From: Winogradskyella aurantia
Lineage (GTDB): Bacteria > Bacteroidota > Bacteroidia > Flavobacteriales > Flavobacteriaceae
Length of the DNA stretch: 64,000 bases
Assembly: GCF_002266855.1 (NCBI RefSeq)
Contig: NZ_NGJN01000007.1
Location: 62,001-126,000, forward strand
Direction: 5' to 3'
Shown: positions 8,216 to 17,017 of the stretch, piece by piece
How positions within the stretch are numbered: position 1 is the stretch's first letter
Layout: each line of letters begins with the position of its first letter
Notes under the pieces: model-generated
What the model was told of the DNA's origin: nothing
Database searches by the model: none
What the model saw: the letters and a program-made list of their open reading frames with translations, nothing else
Program-made: the position numbers and the translations under genes

Positions 8216-9145
8216 ATGAAAAAAATTACATTAGTTTTTATTTTTTTATTTACCCTTTTATTGTGCTCCGCCCAGCAAACGATTTCCTTTGAGGCATCGG
8301 AGGGTTACAGCCTTGGAGATATAAATACTCAAAATGGTTGGGTAACTACGGGTACTGGACCTGGAACTTTTATAACCAACCAGGTTGTCTCTGATGAATT
8401 GGCAACTGACGGTTCCTTCGCTCTAAAAATTGTTCAAGAGACTGCTTTTCCAGGTCAAGCAAATGCCATTGTTGGGGCCTTTTATGATTATAGTGTTCCA
8501 GTAGCTCAGGATGGTTCCACCTTTTCTGCAGACATAAATATCACCCAACAAGATGCCAATAGTTCAAATTTTTTGTTCGGACTTGTTAATTCAACTGCGG
8601 GATCATTTATTGCTTGGTTTGAATTTGATTTCCAGGGTAATATTTTTGTCTTAGTGGATGACGGCCTAGGTACTGTTGTAAGAAATGACACAGGAGTTAG
8701 TTGGGCCATTGATACTTGGTACAATGTTCGAATGGAAATAAATGGTTCAACTATTAACTTTTTTTTAGACGACACACAAATAAGTACTGGTACCGTAATT
8801 TTAGCGGATGACGTGGAGCAAGTTAGATTTTCTCATGATAATTTTGGCGGGTCTGCGTATATAGATAATTTTAGAACAAATGATGAAAATTTATCGGTTG
8901 ATGCTTTTGAACAAAATTCTTTTTCATTTTATTACGAAAAATCAACGAAATCCTTGAATCTAGAGTCCTCAATAGCCCCAATGAAGAATATTGAGATTTA
9001 TTCTATTATAGGAAATCGTGTCATGAACATGTCTCTATCAACTCGTTTTGAATCTATTGACTTAACTTCCTTGTCAGATGGTATTTATTTAGCAAGAATA
9101 AGTACAAATGATTATTCGAAAACTATTAAATTTTTGAAGAATTAA
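8216..9145 (+). CDS. secreted protein with type IX secretion sorting domain
   Basis: The 309-residue protein starts with a signal peptide (about 1-20, ending CSAQQ). Residues about 22-220 form one beta-rich domain with an LamG/concanavalin-like pattern (EASEGYSLGDINTQNGW, WFEFDFQGNIFVLVDDG, INGSTINFFLDDTQI). The last 75 residues resemble the T9SS type A C-terminal domain: NIEIYSIIGNRV, LTSLSDGIYLARIS and a final TIKFLKN. It is therefore likely exported across the outer membrane and attached or released by the type IX system. I see no catalytic residues; it may bind a glycan or act as an adhesin. It stands alone between polyprenyl synthase and a bidirectional terminator. Confidence 0.8.
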   Translation: MKKITLVFIFLFTLLLCSAQQTISFEASEGYSLGDINTQNGWVTTGTGPGTFITNQVVSDELATDGSFALKIVQETAFPGQANAIVGAFYDYSVPVAQDGSTFSADINITQQDANSSNFLFGLVNSTAGSFIAWFEFDFQGNIFVLVDDGLGTVVRNDTGVSWAIDTWYNVRMEINGSTINFFLDDTQISTGTVILADDVEQVRFSHDNFGGSAYIDNFRTNDENLSVDAFEQNSFSFYYEKSTKSLNLESSIAPMKNIEIYSIIGNRVMNMSLSTRFESIDLTSLSDGIYLARISTNDYSKTIKFLKN

Positions 9146-9156
9146 TTTATATTGAT

Positions 9157-9183
9157 AAAAAAGCGGCTATTTGCCGCTTTTTT
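9157..9183. terminator. bidirectional terminator between the T9SS protein gene and rlmN
   Basis: AAAGCGGC (9160-9167) pairs with GCCGCTTT (9173-9180) around a 5-base loop, with A and T runs on both sides, so it can stop transcription from either gene. The last codon of rlmN lies within its T run. Confidence 0.85.
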
Positions 9184-10222
9184 AAGTCTTATTGGCCAAT
9201 TGGCCGCAAGCTGCGTCAATATCCTTTCCTCTACTTCGTCTAACGGTTACTGTAATATTATTGGCTTCTAGGACCTTAACATACATATCTATAGCTTCGG
9301 AATCGGCTTGTTGAAATTCGCCGTCGTCTATAGGGTTATACTCAATGAGGTTGACCTTGCTAGGTGCAAACCTACAGAAATCCACCAAGGCGTCGACGTG
9401 TTTTTTATCATCATTAATACCTTGCCACACTACATATTCATAGGTAATCCTGTTTTTAGTTTTGGCATACCAGTATTCTAAGGCTTCTCTCAAATCCTTT
9501 AAGGGAAAGGTTGCATTAAATGGCATAATAGATGTTCTCACCTCATCAATGGCAGAGTGAAGAGAAACGGCAAGTTTAAACTTCACCTTATCGTCAGCTA
9601 ATTTTTTTATCATTTTGGGCACACCTGAGGTAGAGACGACGATTCGTTTTGGCGACATCCCCAAGCCTTCTGGAGATGTAATTTTATCTATAGCTTTAAG
9701 AACGTTATTGTAATTCATAAGAGGCTCTCCCATGCCCATAAAGACAATATTGCTCAATGGTCTGTTATAGTACAATCTACTTTCATTATCAATAGCTACG
9801 ACTTGGTCATATATTTCATCTGGATTTAGGTTTCGCATTCGTTTTAATCTGGCTGTTGCACAAAACCTACAATCTAAGCTACATCCAACCTGTGAAGAGA
9901 CACAGGCTGTAGTGCGATTTGCTGTGGGGATTAATACAGATTCTACTACTAAATCATCATGGAGTCTAACGGCATTTTTTATCGTGCCATCACCACTGCG
10001 CTGCATTTGGTCTACCTTAATGTGGTTGATTACAAAATTAGCCTCAAGCATTTGACGTGTTTCTAGGGAAATATTGGTCATGTCATCAAAGCTATAAGCA
10101 GCTTTTTGCCATAGCCATTCATAGACCTGATTTCCTCTAAACGCCTTATCTCCCTTTTCTACGAAAAAAGCCCTTAATTGCTCCTTCGTTAATGCCCGTA
10201 TATCTTTCTTTTTAACATCCAT
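9182..10222 (-). CDS. rlmN: 23S rRNA (adenine2503-C2)-methyltransferase RlmN
   Basis: RlmN is a radical-SAM enzyme that methylates A2503 of 23S rRNA, and A37 of some tRNAs. The radical-SAM cluster motif CSLDCRFC is visible at about residue 120. GMGEPLMNYNNV and the C-terminal cysteine in AACGQL, which carries the methyl intermediate, are also present. From the ATG at 10222 the protein has 346 residues (MDVKKKDIRALTKEQLRAFF), the usual size. An in-frame TTG at 10231 would add three residues but lies inside a promoter-like box. That box ends only six bases before the ATG, so the mRNA may be leaderless or nearly so. Confidence 0.95.
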   Translation of the reverse strand: MDVKKKDIRALTKEQLRAFFVEKGDKAFRGNQVYEWLWQKAAYSFDDMTNISLETRQMLEANFVINHIKVDQMQRSGDGTIKNAVRLHDDLVVESVLIPTANRTTACVSSQVGCSLDCRFCATARLKRMRNLNPDEIYDQVVAIDNESRLYYNRPLSNIVFMGMGEPLMNYNNVLKAIDKITSPEGLGMSPKRIVVSTSGVPKMIKKLADDKVKFKLAVSLHSAIDEVRTSIMPFNATFPLKDLREALEYWYAKTKNRITYEYVVWQGINDDKKHVDALVDFCRFAPSKVNLIEYNPIDDGEFQQADSEAIDMYVKVLEANNITVTVRRSRGKDIDAACGQLANKT

Positions 10223-10228
10223 AAAAGA

Positions 10229-10236
10229 CAAAGGTA
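10229..10236 (-). promoter_or_regulatory. -7 box for rlmN, very close to the start codon
   Basis: TACCTTTG is an exact TAnnTTTG match. Only six bases separate it from the ATG of rlmN, which places the expected transcription start at or next to the start codon. Confidence 0.4.
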
Positions 10237-10260
10237 GTTATTATGCCGTCCTTAAAACAG

Positions 10261-10288
10261 AAAAGCCTCCTTGTTTAGGGAGGCTTTA
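10261..10288 (-). terminator. terminator after queA
   Basis: AGCCTCC (10264-10270) pairs with GGAGGCT (10279-10285), extended by A/T pairs, with a T-rich tail on the minus strand. It separates queA from rlmN. Confidence 0.75.
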
Positions 10289-10310
10289 TAATTATAATCA
10301 ATCTTTTTAC

Positions 10311-11360
10311 TTATATAATCAACATAGCATCCCCATAGGAGTAAAATCTATATTTCTCCTTAACAGCGACTTCATAGGCATGCTTTACAAACTCATGACC
10401 TGCAAAAGCAGAGATCATCATTAGCAAAGTTGATTTTGGTGTATGAAAATTGGTGATCATACTATTTGCTATACTAAACTCGTAAGGCGGAAAAATAAAC
10501 TTATTGGTCCAGCCATCATAGGGATTCAATCTGCCATTAGAAGATACTGAACTTTCTATGGTTCGCATGGATGTGGTACCTACAGCACAAACACGCTTTT
10601 TATTTTCGATACCTTTATTAACAATGGCCGCTGCACGTTCATCTATAACAATTTCTTCACTGTCCATTTTGTGTTTTGACAAATCCTCAACTTCGACCGG
10701 ATTAAATGTGCCAAGACCAACATGAAGGGTTACCTCTGCCATTTCAACACCCTTAATTTCTAAACGCTTTAATAAATGCTTTGAAAAGTGAAGTCCAGCT
10801 GTGGGGGCTGCCACGGCACCTTCATTTTTGGCAAAAATGGTTTGATAGCGGTCTTCATCCTCTGGCTCCACATCGCGTTTTATATATTTGGGCAATGGGG
10901 TCTCTCCAAGTTCAGTTAGTTTTCTTCTAAAATCGTTATAAGAACCATCGTACAAAAAACGCAGGGTTCTACCTCTAGATGTGGTATTGTCAATGACTTC
11001 AGCCACCAAAGTTTCGTCCTCGCCAAAATATAATTTGTTACCTATTCTTATTTTTCGAGCTGGGTCAACCAAGACATCCCATAGTCTCTGGTCTTGGTTC
11101 AACTCACGGAGTAAAAATACCTCTATCCTAGCACCCGTTTTTTCCTTATTTCCAAATAAACGTGCTGGAAAAACCTTAGTATTATTGAGAATCATCACAT
11201 CACCTTCATCAAAATAGTCTATAACATCCTTAAAAAGTTTGTGCTCTATGGTTTGTTTTTCCCTATTCAAGACCATTAACCTAGACTCATCTCTATGTTC
11301 TGCTGGATGCTCTGCTAATAATTCTGGTGGAAGGTTAAAATTAAAGTGTGATAATTTCAT
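10311..11360 (-). CDS. queA: S-adenosylmethionine:tRNA ribosyltransferase-isomerase
   Basis: QueA transfers the ribosyl part of SAM to 7-aminomethyl-7-deazaguanine in tRNA, giving epoxyqueuosine. It is 349 residues, normal for the family. Characteristic blocks are the N-terminal [37 protein letters not shown], the [10 protein letters not shown] segment, HVGLGTF, and the C-terminal [11 protein letters not shown] and [12 protein letters not shown]. It has its own promoter and terminator, so it is a single-gene unit between rlmN and aroA. No other queuosine gene is in the window. Confidence 0.97.
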   Translation of the reverse strand: MKLSHFNFNLPPELLAEHPAEHRDESRLMVLNREKQTIEHKLFKDVIDYFDEGDVMILNNTKVFPARLFGNKEKTGARIEVFLLRELNQDQRLWDVLVDPARKIRIGNKLYFGEDETLVAEVIDNTTSRGRTLRFLYDGSYNDFRRKLTELGETPLPKYIKRDVEPEDEDRYQTIFAKNEGAVAAPTAGLHFSKHLLKRLEIKGVEMAEVTLHVGLGTFNPVEVEDLSKHKMDSEEIVIDERAAAIVNKGIENKKRVCAVGTTSMRTIESSVSSNGRLNPYDGWTNKFIFPPYEFSIANSMITNFHTPKSTLLMMISAFAGHEFVKHAYEVAVKEKYRFYSYGDAMLII

Positions 11361-11383
11361 AAATGGATTTTTTTTGCAAGGTG

Positions 11384-11415
11384 CAAATATACAATCTCAA
11401 TAGGGGGGTTGTCAA
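11384..11415 (-). promoter_or_regulatory. queA promoter
   Basis: The minus strand carries TTG at 11415-11413, a 21-base spacer and TATATTTG at 11391-11384. This matches the flavobacterial TTG-N17-23-TAnnTTTG pattern and lies 23 bases before the queA ATG. Confidence 0.55.
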
Positions 11416-11452
11416 GGAAAGCGGTAATTATTTTAAAATTAAGTCTAAAAGG

Positions 11453-12685
11453 CTATACGGAAGTTATGTGAAAGCCAATTGATCTAAGGTCTTCCCAAAA
11501 ATTTGGATAGGACTTGGTTACCACGTAAGCATTTTGAAATGATATCGGAACCAGTAATCCTAAAGGTGCAAAAGCCATAGCCATTCTATGATCGCTATAG
11601 GTTGCTATAGACACATTACTATTAATAGTAACTGAAGGTTCCAATTTCAGGGATTCCTCAGTAATAGCAATATTCGCTCCTAATTTTTGCAATTCGGTTT
11701 GTAAAGCTTCAAGTCTATCTGTTTCTTTAATTTTAAGTGTATGAAGACCATTTAATTGACATGCTACACCTAATCCAAAAGCTGTTACAGCTATAGTCTG
11801 AGCTATATCTGGTGCATCGCTAAGGTCTAATCGAATGTTTGATCTCGTATCTTGAGCCAGAGTTTTTTTTATTTTAATAGTCGTCCCTTTAAATTCCGTC
11901 TCAACACCAAAACCTTGGTAAATTGAAGCTAGCTTAGAATCTCCTTGTAATGATTCTTTTTTATAGGTGGACAAAGTTATCTCTGTTCCTACTTTACTCA
12001 AAGCGATAATACTATAGAAATAGGAAGCCGATGACCAATCTGATTCTACCTCAAAACTACAGGACGTAACCGGCATACTTTTAGGTTTTATTTGAATACG
12101 GTTCTCTTTAAAGTAAGCTTGAACGCCTAACTGCTTAAGAAGACTGAGCGTCATGTGTATATAGGGAACGGATGTTACTTTTCCTGTTAATGATAAGTCT
12201 AAACCTTGTGGCAGGCTAGACCCTATCAATAACAGGGCAGAAATATACTGACTACTAACATTTGCTGTTAGCGATACTTTACTTTTGGTTAATGTCTTTC
12301 CTTTTATCCTTAAGGGCGGGAACCCTTCATTTTCCATATATGCAATATCCGCTCCAAGTTCACGCAGCGCATCCACTAAAATCTTTATCGGACGTTCGCG
12401 CATACGTGAAGACCCTGTCAAAACAACTTCCCTATTCTCTTGAATTGCAAAATAAGCAGTAAGAAAACGCATTGCAGTGCCCGCATGATGGATATCTATA
12501 ATATCCGAAGTAGAGGTCAAGGCTTTACCCATCAATTGAGTATCATCTGAATTTGATAGATTTTGTAAACTAACATTTGGATATAAAGCTTGTAAAAGCA
12601 ATAAGCGATTAGACTCACTCTTAGATCCAGTTATTTGAATATGTTGGTGATTTAGTAATTTTGACTTTTGGATACTAATGTCCAT
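11453..12685 (-). CDS. aroA: 3-phosphoshikimate 1-carboxyvinyltransferase (EPSP synthase)
   Basis: AroA joins phosphoenolpyruvate to shikimate-3-phosphate, the sixth step toward chorismate. The 410-residue protein is slightly shorter than the 427-residue E. coli enzyme, as in other Bacteroidota. Visible motifs are ITGSKSESNRLLLLQAL near the N-terminus, HHAGTAMRFLTAYFA, LTGSSRMRERPI, NVSSQYISALLL, LSDAPDIAQTIAVTA, KIKETDRLEAL and YSDHRMAMAFAPLGL. The substrate-binding Ser/Arg and Asp/Glu/Lys residues therefore appear intact. It is 31 bases downstream of the MazG-like gene on the same strand and probably ends an rsgA-dtd-mazG-aroA transcript. Confidence 0.95.
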   Translation of the reverse strand: MDISIQKSKLLNHQHIQITGSKSESNRLLLLQALYPNVSLQNLSNSDDTQLMGKALTSTSDIIDIHHAGTAMRFLTAYFAIQENREVVLTGSSRMRERPIKILVDALRELGADIAYMENEGFPPLRIKGKTLTKSKVSLTANVSSQYISALLLIGSSLPQGLDLSLTGKVTSVPYIHMTLSLLKQLGVQAYFKENRIQIKPKSMPVTSCSFEVESDWSSASYFYSIIALSKVGTEITLSTYKKESLQGDSKLASIYQGFGVETEFKGTTIKIKKTLAQDTRSNIRLDLSDAPDIAQTIAVTAFGLGVACQLNGLHTLKIKETDRLEALQTELQKLGANIAITEESLKLEPSVTINSNVSIATYSDHRMAMAFAPLGLLVPISFQNAYVVTKSYPNFWEDLRSIGFHITSV

Positions 12686-12716
12686 AAATGAAACGGTCTA
12701 GACTTAAGACGTAAAG

Positions 12717-13043
12717 CTACTTTAATTTCTCGTTATTATGGTGCCTATCATGATCTCGATTTGCTTTTTTATCCAACTTTTTATCAAAAGCCGCTTCTAA
12801 ATCTATTCCTGTTTGGTTGGCCAAACAGAGCACCACAAACACAACATCTGCCAATTCCTCCCCCAAATCCTTGTCCTTGTCACTGTCCTTTTCACTTTGT
12901 TCACCATAGCGACGTGCTATTATTCTGGCCACCTCACCAACTTCTTCGGTGAGTTGGGCCATATTCGTTAGTTCATTAAAATAGCGAACTCCGTGATCCT
13001 TGATCCAATTGTCTACTGCTTGCTGTGCATTTCTAATATTCAT
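12717..13043 (-). CDS. MazG-like nucleotide pyrophosphohydrolase
   Basis: The 108-residue protein is a single-domain all-alpha NTP pyrophosphohydrolase of the MazG/dUTPase superfamily. The metal-binding pattern EExxE...ExxD is visible as LTEEVGEVARI (about residues 31-41) and GEELADVVFVVLCLA (about 61-75). The segment between them and the tail are strongly charged (SEKDSDKDKD, KKANRDHDRHHN). It likely removes pyrophosphate from non-canonical nucleotides; the exact substrate cannot be read. It starts one base after the dtd stop codon, so the two are translationally linked. Confidence 0.88.
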   Translation of the reverse strand: MNIRNAQQAVDNWIKDHGVRYFNELTNMAQLTEEVGEVARIIARRYGEQSEKDSDKDKDLGEELADVVFVVLCLANQTGIDLEAAFDKKLDKKANRDHDRHHNNEKLK

Positions 13044-13044
13044 A

Positions 13045-13497
13045 CTACTCTTTGTTTTTTGAGTCTATAATTATGGTAACAGGACCATCATTAACCAATT
13101 GTACCTTCATATCTGCACCAAATATACCAGTCTGGACTGGTTTACCCAGATATGTCTCTAGAGTTTGGTTAAATTTCTGATATAATGGAATGGCAATTTC
13201 TGGTTTTGCAGCCTTTATATAACTAGGTCTATTCCCTTTTTTTGTACTCGCATGGAGGGTAAATTGACTTACAACAATAATATCCCCATCAACCTCCAAA
13301 ATAGATTTATTCATAATACCTTCTTCGTCTGGAAAAATCCTAAGATTGACAATTTTTTTACACAACCAATCAATATCCTCCCAGGTATCGTCATCAATTA
13401 TACCGAGTAAGACCAAAAGACCATTTTCCATAGAGGCCACCTGCTTATTATCAATCTTCACTGATGATTGAGAAGCCCTTTGTATCACTACCCTCAT
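13045..13497 (-). CDS. dtd: D-aminoacyl-tRNA deacylase
   Basis: Dtd hydrolyses D-aminoacyl-tRNAs and glycyl-tRNA(Ala), acting as a chiral proofreader. I chose the ATG at 13497 (MRVVIQRASQSSVKI), giving 150 residues, because it fits the family start. It overlaps the rsgA stop as ATGA, a standard coupling arrangement. The family's SQFTLHA motif and the glycine-cis-proline region near the C-terminus (NDGPVTIIID) are both present, as is the RIFPDEEGIMNKS block. The gene is followed one base later by the MazG-like gene. Confidence 0.95.
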   Translation of the reverse strand: MRVVIQRASQSSVKIDNKQVASMENGLLVLLGIIDDDTWEDIDWLCKKIVNLRIFPDEEGIMNKSILEVDGDIIVVSQFTLHASTKKGNRPSYIKAAKPEIAIPLYQKFNQTLETYLGKPVQTGIFGADMKVQLVNDGPVTIIIDSKNKE

Positions 13498-14444
13498 TCC
13501 ATATCCCAATTATCGGTTCTGTAGTTCTCGTCTTCGCCCTCTAGGATCTGAAGGTAACTTCTATATCTGGAAAATGATACTTTGTCATTCTCAAGCGCGT
13601 CTTTTACGGCACATTTAGGCTCCTTAACATGGAGGCAATTATTGAACTTACAATGTTCCTTTAATTTGAAGAATTCAGGAAAATAATCCCCCACTTCTTC
13701 CTTTTCCATGTCTACAACACCAAAACCCTTAATACCCGGAGTATCTATGATTTTAGCATCAAAGCTCAAATCGAACATTTCCGCAAAGGTAGTGGTATGC
13801 TGTCCTTGCATATGCTGTTCAGAAATCTCTCTTGTTTTTAAATCTAAGCTAGGCTCAATAGCATTAATCAATGTTGACTTGCCAACCCCTGAATGGCCTG
13901 CGAACATATTTACTTTCCCTTCCATTAACAGCTTTACCTTATCAATATTTTTGCCTGTCTTAGCAGAGATACCAATGCAGTTATAGCCTATTTCTCGGTA
14001 AATACTCGCTAGATATTTTACTTCAAGAATGGCTTCATCATCGTAGGTATCTATCTTGTTAAAAAGCAGAATCGTTTTGATGGAATAAGCCTCTGCCGTG
14101 ACTAAAAAACGATCTATAAAACTGGTTAATGTTGGTGGGTTATTTATGGTGACCAACAAAAAAACCTGGTCAATATTAGCAGCTATAATGTGGGTTTGTT
14201 TTGATAGATTAACCGACCGTCTAATTATATAATTTTTGCGTTCTTCAATACGCTTTATAACCCCTGTTTCGGTGTTGTTCTTGGTTTCTAAATCAAACTC
14301 CACCACATCCCCAACAGCTATAGGGTTGGTACTCTTGATGCCTTCTAATCTAAAGCGACCCTTGATCCTACATTCATAAAATTTTCCGTTCAAGGTTTTT
14401 ACGTTGTACCAACTACCTGTAGATTTATAAACCGTTCCTATCAT
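13494..14444 (-). CDS. rsgA: ribosome small-subunit GTPase RsgA
   Basis: RsgA is a circularly permuted GTPase that matures the 30S subunit. From the ATG at 14444 it has 316 residues. An N-terminal OB fold (about 1-75) is followed by the permuted motifs: NKID (129-132), P-loop GHSGVGKS (183-190) and DTPG (234-237). The C-terminal zinc knuckle reads CKFNNCLHVKEPKC with the expected Cys/His spacing. The codon just upstream at 14447 is a TTG and less likely to be used. It is the first gene of the rsgA-dtd-mazG-aroA run and diverges from a small secreted protein gene. Confidence 0.96.
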   Translation of the reverse strand: MIGTVYKSTGSWYNVKTLNGKFYECRIKGRFRLEGIKSTNPIAVGDVVEFDLETKNNTETGVIKRIEERKNYIIRRSVNLSKQTHIIAANIDQVFLLVTINNPPTLTSFIDRFLVTAEAYSIKTILLFNKIDTYDDEAILEVKYLASIYREIGYNCIGISAKTGKNIDKVKLLMEGKVNMFAGHSGVGKSTLINAIEPSLDLKTREISEQHMQGQHTTTFAEMFDLSFDAKIIDTPGIKGFGVVDMEKEEVGDYFPEFFKLKEHCKFNNCLHVKEPKCAVKDALENDKVSFSRYRSYLQILEGEDENYRTDNWDME

Positions 14445-14525
14445 CAACTAATTTTGATATAACAAAGAAACAACATTTAACAAAAAAATCACTAATTTGA
14501 GAGTATATAACAAAAATCATATACT

Positions 14526-15011
14526 ATGAAAAAATCCACTTTACTCATTGCTGTTATAATCACAGGCTTTATCTCTTATTCATTTATAAAGTCAGACCAA
14601 CCCTCAACAGGAGTAGAATACCGAGTTGTCACAAGCGTGGAATCCATTGTACCCAATGGCCTAGGACGTTCTCGATTAATTTCATCTAATGTCGGCAGGG
14701 ATTACGACGACTACACCTCTGAACGCTCCAGTGATAAAAACGAGGATAGCAGAAACAAATCTAAACGCAGTGATATACGCGTTAAGGATTTTGAAGAAAC
14801 CAAGTTGCTTAACTTCTATAATATTGGTGGTATTCGTTTTCAAAATATCGTTGCCAATGACGCCGTAATTACCTCTAAGCTCATTGCTATGGCAGACAAG
14901 GGCTGGGAACTTGCTTTTGTAAGCAGCAGTTCTGAAAGTGATGCCGGGAAAGACGACGGCCAAGGTATTTTTGTAACGCGTTATATTTTTAAACGCCCCA
15001 AACAGCAGTAA
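14526..15011 (+). CDS. small exported protein of unknown function
   Basis: I do not recognise this 161-residue protein. The N-terminus is a signal peptide or membrane anchor (MKKSTLLIAVIITGFISYSF). The middle (about 60-90) is very rich in Ser, Asp, Arg and Lys and probably unstructured. The end has a pattern (LIAMADKGWELAFVSS and a final FVTRYIFKRP) reminiscent of the small DUF4177 fold, in which a conserved GWEL is followed by a strand ending in RP. That similarity is from memory and weak. It is a single-gene unit, diverging from rsgA and ending at a bidirectional terminator. Confidence 0.7.
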   Translation: MKKSTLLIAVIITGFISYSFIKSDQPSTGVEYRVVTSVESIVPNGLGRSRLISSNVGRDYDDYTSERSSDKNEDSRNKSKRSDIRVKDFEETKLLNFYNIGGIRFQNIVANDAVITSKLIAMADKGWELAFVSSSSESDAGKDDGQGIFVTRYIFKRPKQQ

Positions 15012-15040
15012 AAAAAGGCTCGCATTTTGCGAGCCTTTTT
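15012..15040. terminator. bidirectional terminator at the end of the Phe/Tyr operon
   Basis: AAAAAGGCTCGC (15012-15023) pairs perfectly with GCGAGCCTTTTT (15029-15040), a 12-bp stem with A/T runs on both sides. It serves both the exported protein gene and the convergent aromatic operon. Confidence 0.9.
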
Positions 15041-15048
15041 CGTCTTAT

Positions 15049-16131
15049 CTAGTGATTTATAATGTCCTCTTGGTGGTTTATAGATTCTTGGTGAATAGCC
15101 TTGAACATTCTCAGGATAAATTCTTCGCTTAAGTTTTTCTCCTCTCCCTCTAAAATCATTTTACCCAAGATTTCATTCCAACGCTTAGATTGAAGAACGG
15201 CGACATTATGGTCCTTTTTTAATTGACCGATGTCATCTGCAACTTTCATCCGTTTTCCCAATATTTCAATCAATTGATGATCAATAACATCAATTTTGGT
15301 CCTTAAGGTATTTATCTTGTTGGTAAAGGCAGCGTCATCGCCAGACTCCTTTCTAATCCTTAAGTCTTCTGTGTATTTTATTAATTCCTTTGGTGTTATT
15401 TGCTGTGCCGCATCACTCCAAGCATTATCTGGATCGTGATGTGTTTCAATCATGAGACCATCATAATTTAAATCCAAAGCCGTCTGACTTAAGTCAAAAA
15501 TAATATCTCGCCTACCAGCTATGTGCGAAGGGTCTAAAATTAATGGTAAGTCAGGAAAGCGGTTTTGTAGGTCTACAGCAATCTGCCATTCTGGATTATT
15601 TCTATACCTTGTTTTTTCATATGTTGAAAACCCTCTATGAATGACCCCAAGATTCTCGATATCTGCCTTGTAAAAACGCTCTACTGCCCCCAACCAAAGT
15701 GATAAATCTGGATTTACGGGATTTTTAATGAGTACTGGTTTATTTGTACCCCTTAAAGCATCTGCAATATCTTGAACGATGAATGGGCTTACGGTAGTTC
15801 TGGCGCCGATCCAAAAAATATCTACATCATGCTCTAGCGCAAGCTCTACATGGTGGGGGTTTGCGACCTCAGTGGTTATCATTAAACCTGTTTCTTGTTT
15901 TGCCTTTTGCAACCACTTCAAGCCCAAGGCACCAACACCTTCAAAATTTCCAGGTCGTGTTCTTGGCTTCCATATACCTGCCCTAAAAACCGTGGCATCA
16001 CTTTCTTTTAACTGATGCGCTATATTTAATACTTGTTCTTCCGTTTCTGCACTACACGGTCCTGCAATAACCAAGGGATGGTCTAAACCCATGGCATCTA
16101 ACCAGTGTCTCAATTGTTTTTTGTTTTCCAT
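15049..16131 (-). CDS. bifunctional DAHP synthase / chorismate mutase type II
   Basis: The 360-residue protein combines the first step of the shikimate pathway with the first step of the Phe/Tyr branch. Residues about 1-260 are a type II-like, KDPG-aldolase-related DAHP synthase: LVIAGPCSAETEEQV, FRAGIWKPRTRPGNFEG, WIGARTTVSPF, DPSHIAGRRD. Residues about 268-350 are an AroQ chorismate mutase helix bundle: LRTKIDVIDHQLIEILGKRM, VADDIGQLKKDHNVAV. Putting mutase and synthase on one chain is known in Bacteroidota. It is the last gene of the attenuator-controlled operon, 29 bases after tyrA, and is followed by a perfect terminator. Confidence 0.95.
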   Translation of the reverse strand: MENKKQLRHWLDAMGLDHPLVIAGPCSAETEEQVLNIAHQLKESDATVFRAGIWKPRTRPGNFEGVGALGLKWLQKAKQETGLMITTEVANPHHVELALEHDVDIFWIGARTTVSPFIVQDIADALRGTNKPVLIKNPVNPDLSLWLGAVERFYKADIENLGVIHRGFSTYEKTRYRNNPEWQIAVDLQNRFPDLPLILDPSHIAGRRDIIFDLSQTALDLNYDGLMIETHHDPDNAWSDAAQQITPKELIKYTEDLRIRKESGDDAAFTNKINTLRTKIDVIDHQLIEILGKRMKVADDIGQLKKDHNVAVLQSKRWNEILGKMILEGEEKNLSEEFILRMFKAIHQESINHQEDIINH

Positions 16132-16160
16132 AATGCTAATTAATCTCTTTTTCTAAATTT

Positions 16161-17012
16161 TTATTGTATTCCTTTAAGTATGTGTTTTATATAATTTGTG
16201 GATTCCATCTCATGGTAAACCGCACTAAAATCTTCATTTTCTATTAAATCCTTAAAATGCTTCAAATTGTTTATATATTCTTCCAAAGTCTCTACCACAT
16301 TGGTCTTGTTCTGTTTAAAAATTGGTGTCCACATGGCAGGTGAACTTTTTGCCAATCGCACCGTACTTTCAAAACCACTGCCAGCCATGTCGAAGATGTC
16401 ACGTTCGTTTTTTTCCTTTTCAATAACGGTTTTACCCAACATAAAAGCACTAATATGGGACAAATGCGATACGTAGGCTATATGCTTGTCGTGGGCCTTG
16501 GGATTCATATACCTTATACGCATTCCTAGGTCAGAAAACAATTTGAGCGCTCTTTCCTGAAGTTTAAAGGCTGTTTCTTCAACCTCACAAATGATATTGG
16601 TTTTGTGCTCATAGAGGTTATGGATAGCGGCATTTGGCCCAGAAAATTCTGTTCCAGCAATTGGATGGGCCGCTAAATAATTTCTACGCTTTGGATGATT
16701 TTTTACCCTAAGACAAATATCTTCCTTAGTGGAGCCTGCGTCAAACACCACGGTATCATCGGAAATCTTATCCAAGACATTGGGCAATACCTCTAAAGTG
16801 GCATCTACCGGAATAGCAATTATAACCATATCCGCCTTTTTAAGAGCTTCAAAAGTTTCTTTAACATCGATGACCCCTAATTTCAAGGCTTCATCCAAGT
16901 GTGCTTCATTAGAATCAATTCCACTGATTATAACCGATGGATAATTTTTTTTGATACCCAAAGCGAAACTTCCGCCAATTAATCCAACACCTATTATAAA
17001 AACATTCTTCAT
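16161..17012 (-). CDS. tyrA: prephenate dehydrogenase
   Basis: TyrA oxidises and decarboxylates prephenate to 4-hydroxyphenylpyruvate on the way to tyrosine. The 283-residue protein has the N-terminal Rossmann motif IIGVGLIGGSFALGIKK and the segment VFDAGSTKEDI. The conserved AAHPIAGTEFSGP carries the family's catalytic histidine. The C-terminal helical part contains HIAYVSHLSHISAF and GSGFESTVRLAKSSPAMW. No ACT domain follows, so feedback by tyrosine at this protein is not evident. It starts five bases after the aminotransferase stop codon. Confidence 0.95.
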   Translation of the reverse strand: MKNVFIIGVGLIGGSFALGIKKNYPSVIISGIDSNEAHLDEALKLGVIDVKETFEALKKADMVIIAIPVDATLEVLPNVLDKISDDTVVFDAGSTKEDICLRVKNHPKRRNYLAAHPIAGTEFSGPNAAIHNLYEHKTNIICEVEETAFKLQERALKLFSDLGMRIRYMNPKAHDKHIAYVSHLSHISAFMLGKTVIEKEKNERDIFDMAGSGFESTVRLAKSSPAMWTPIFKQNKTNVVETLEEYINNLKHFKDLIENEDFSAVYHEMESTNYIKHILKGIQ

Positions 17013-17017
17013 CTTTC

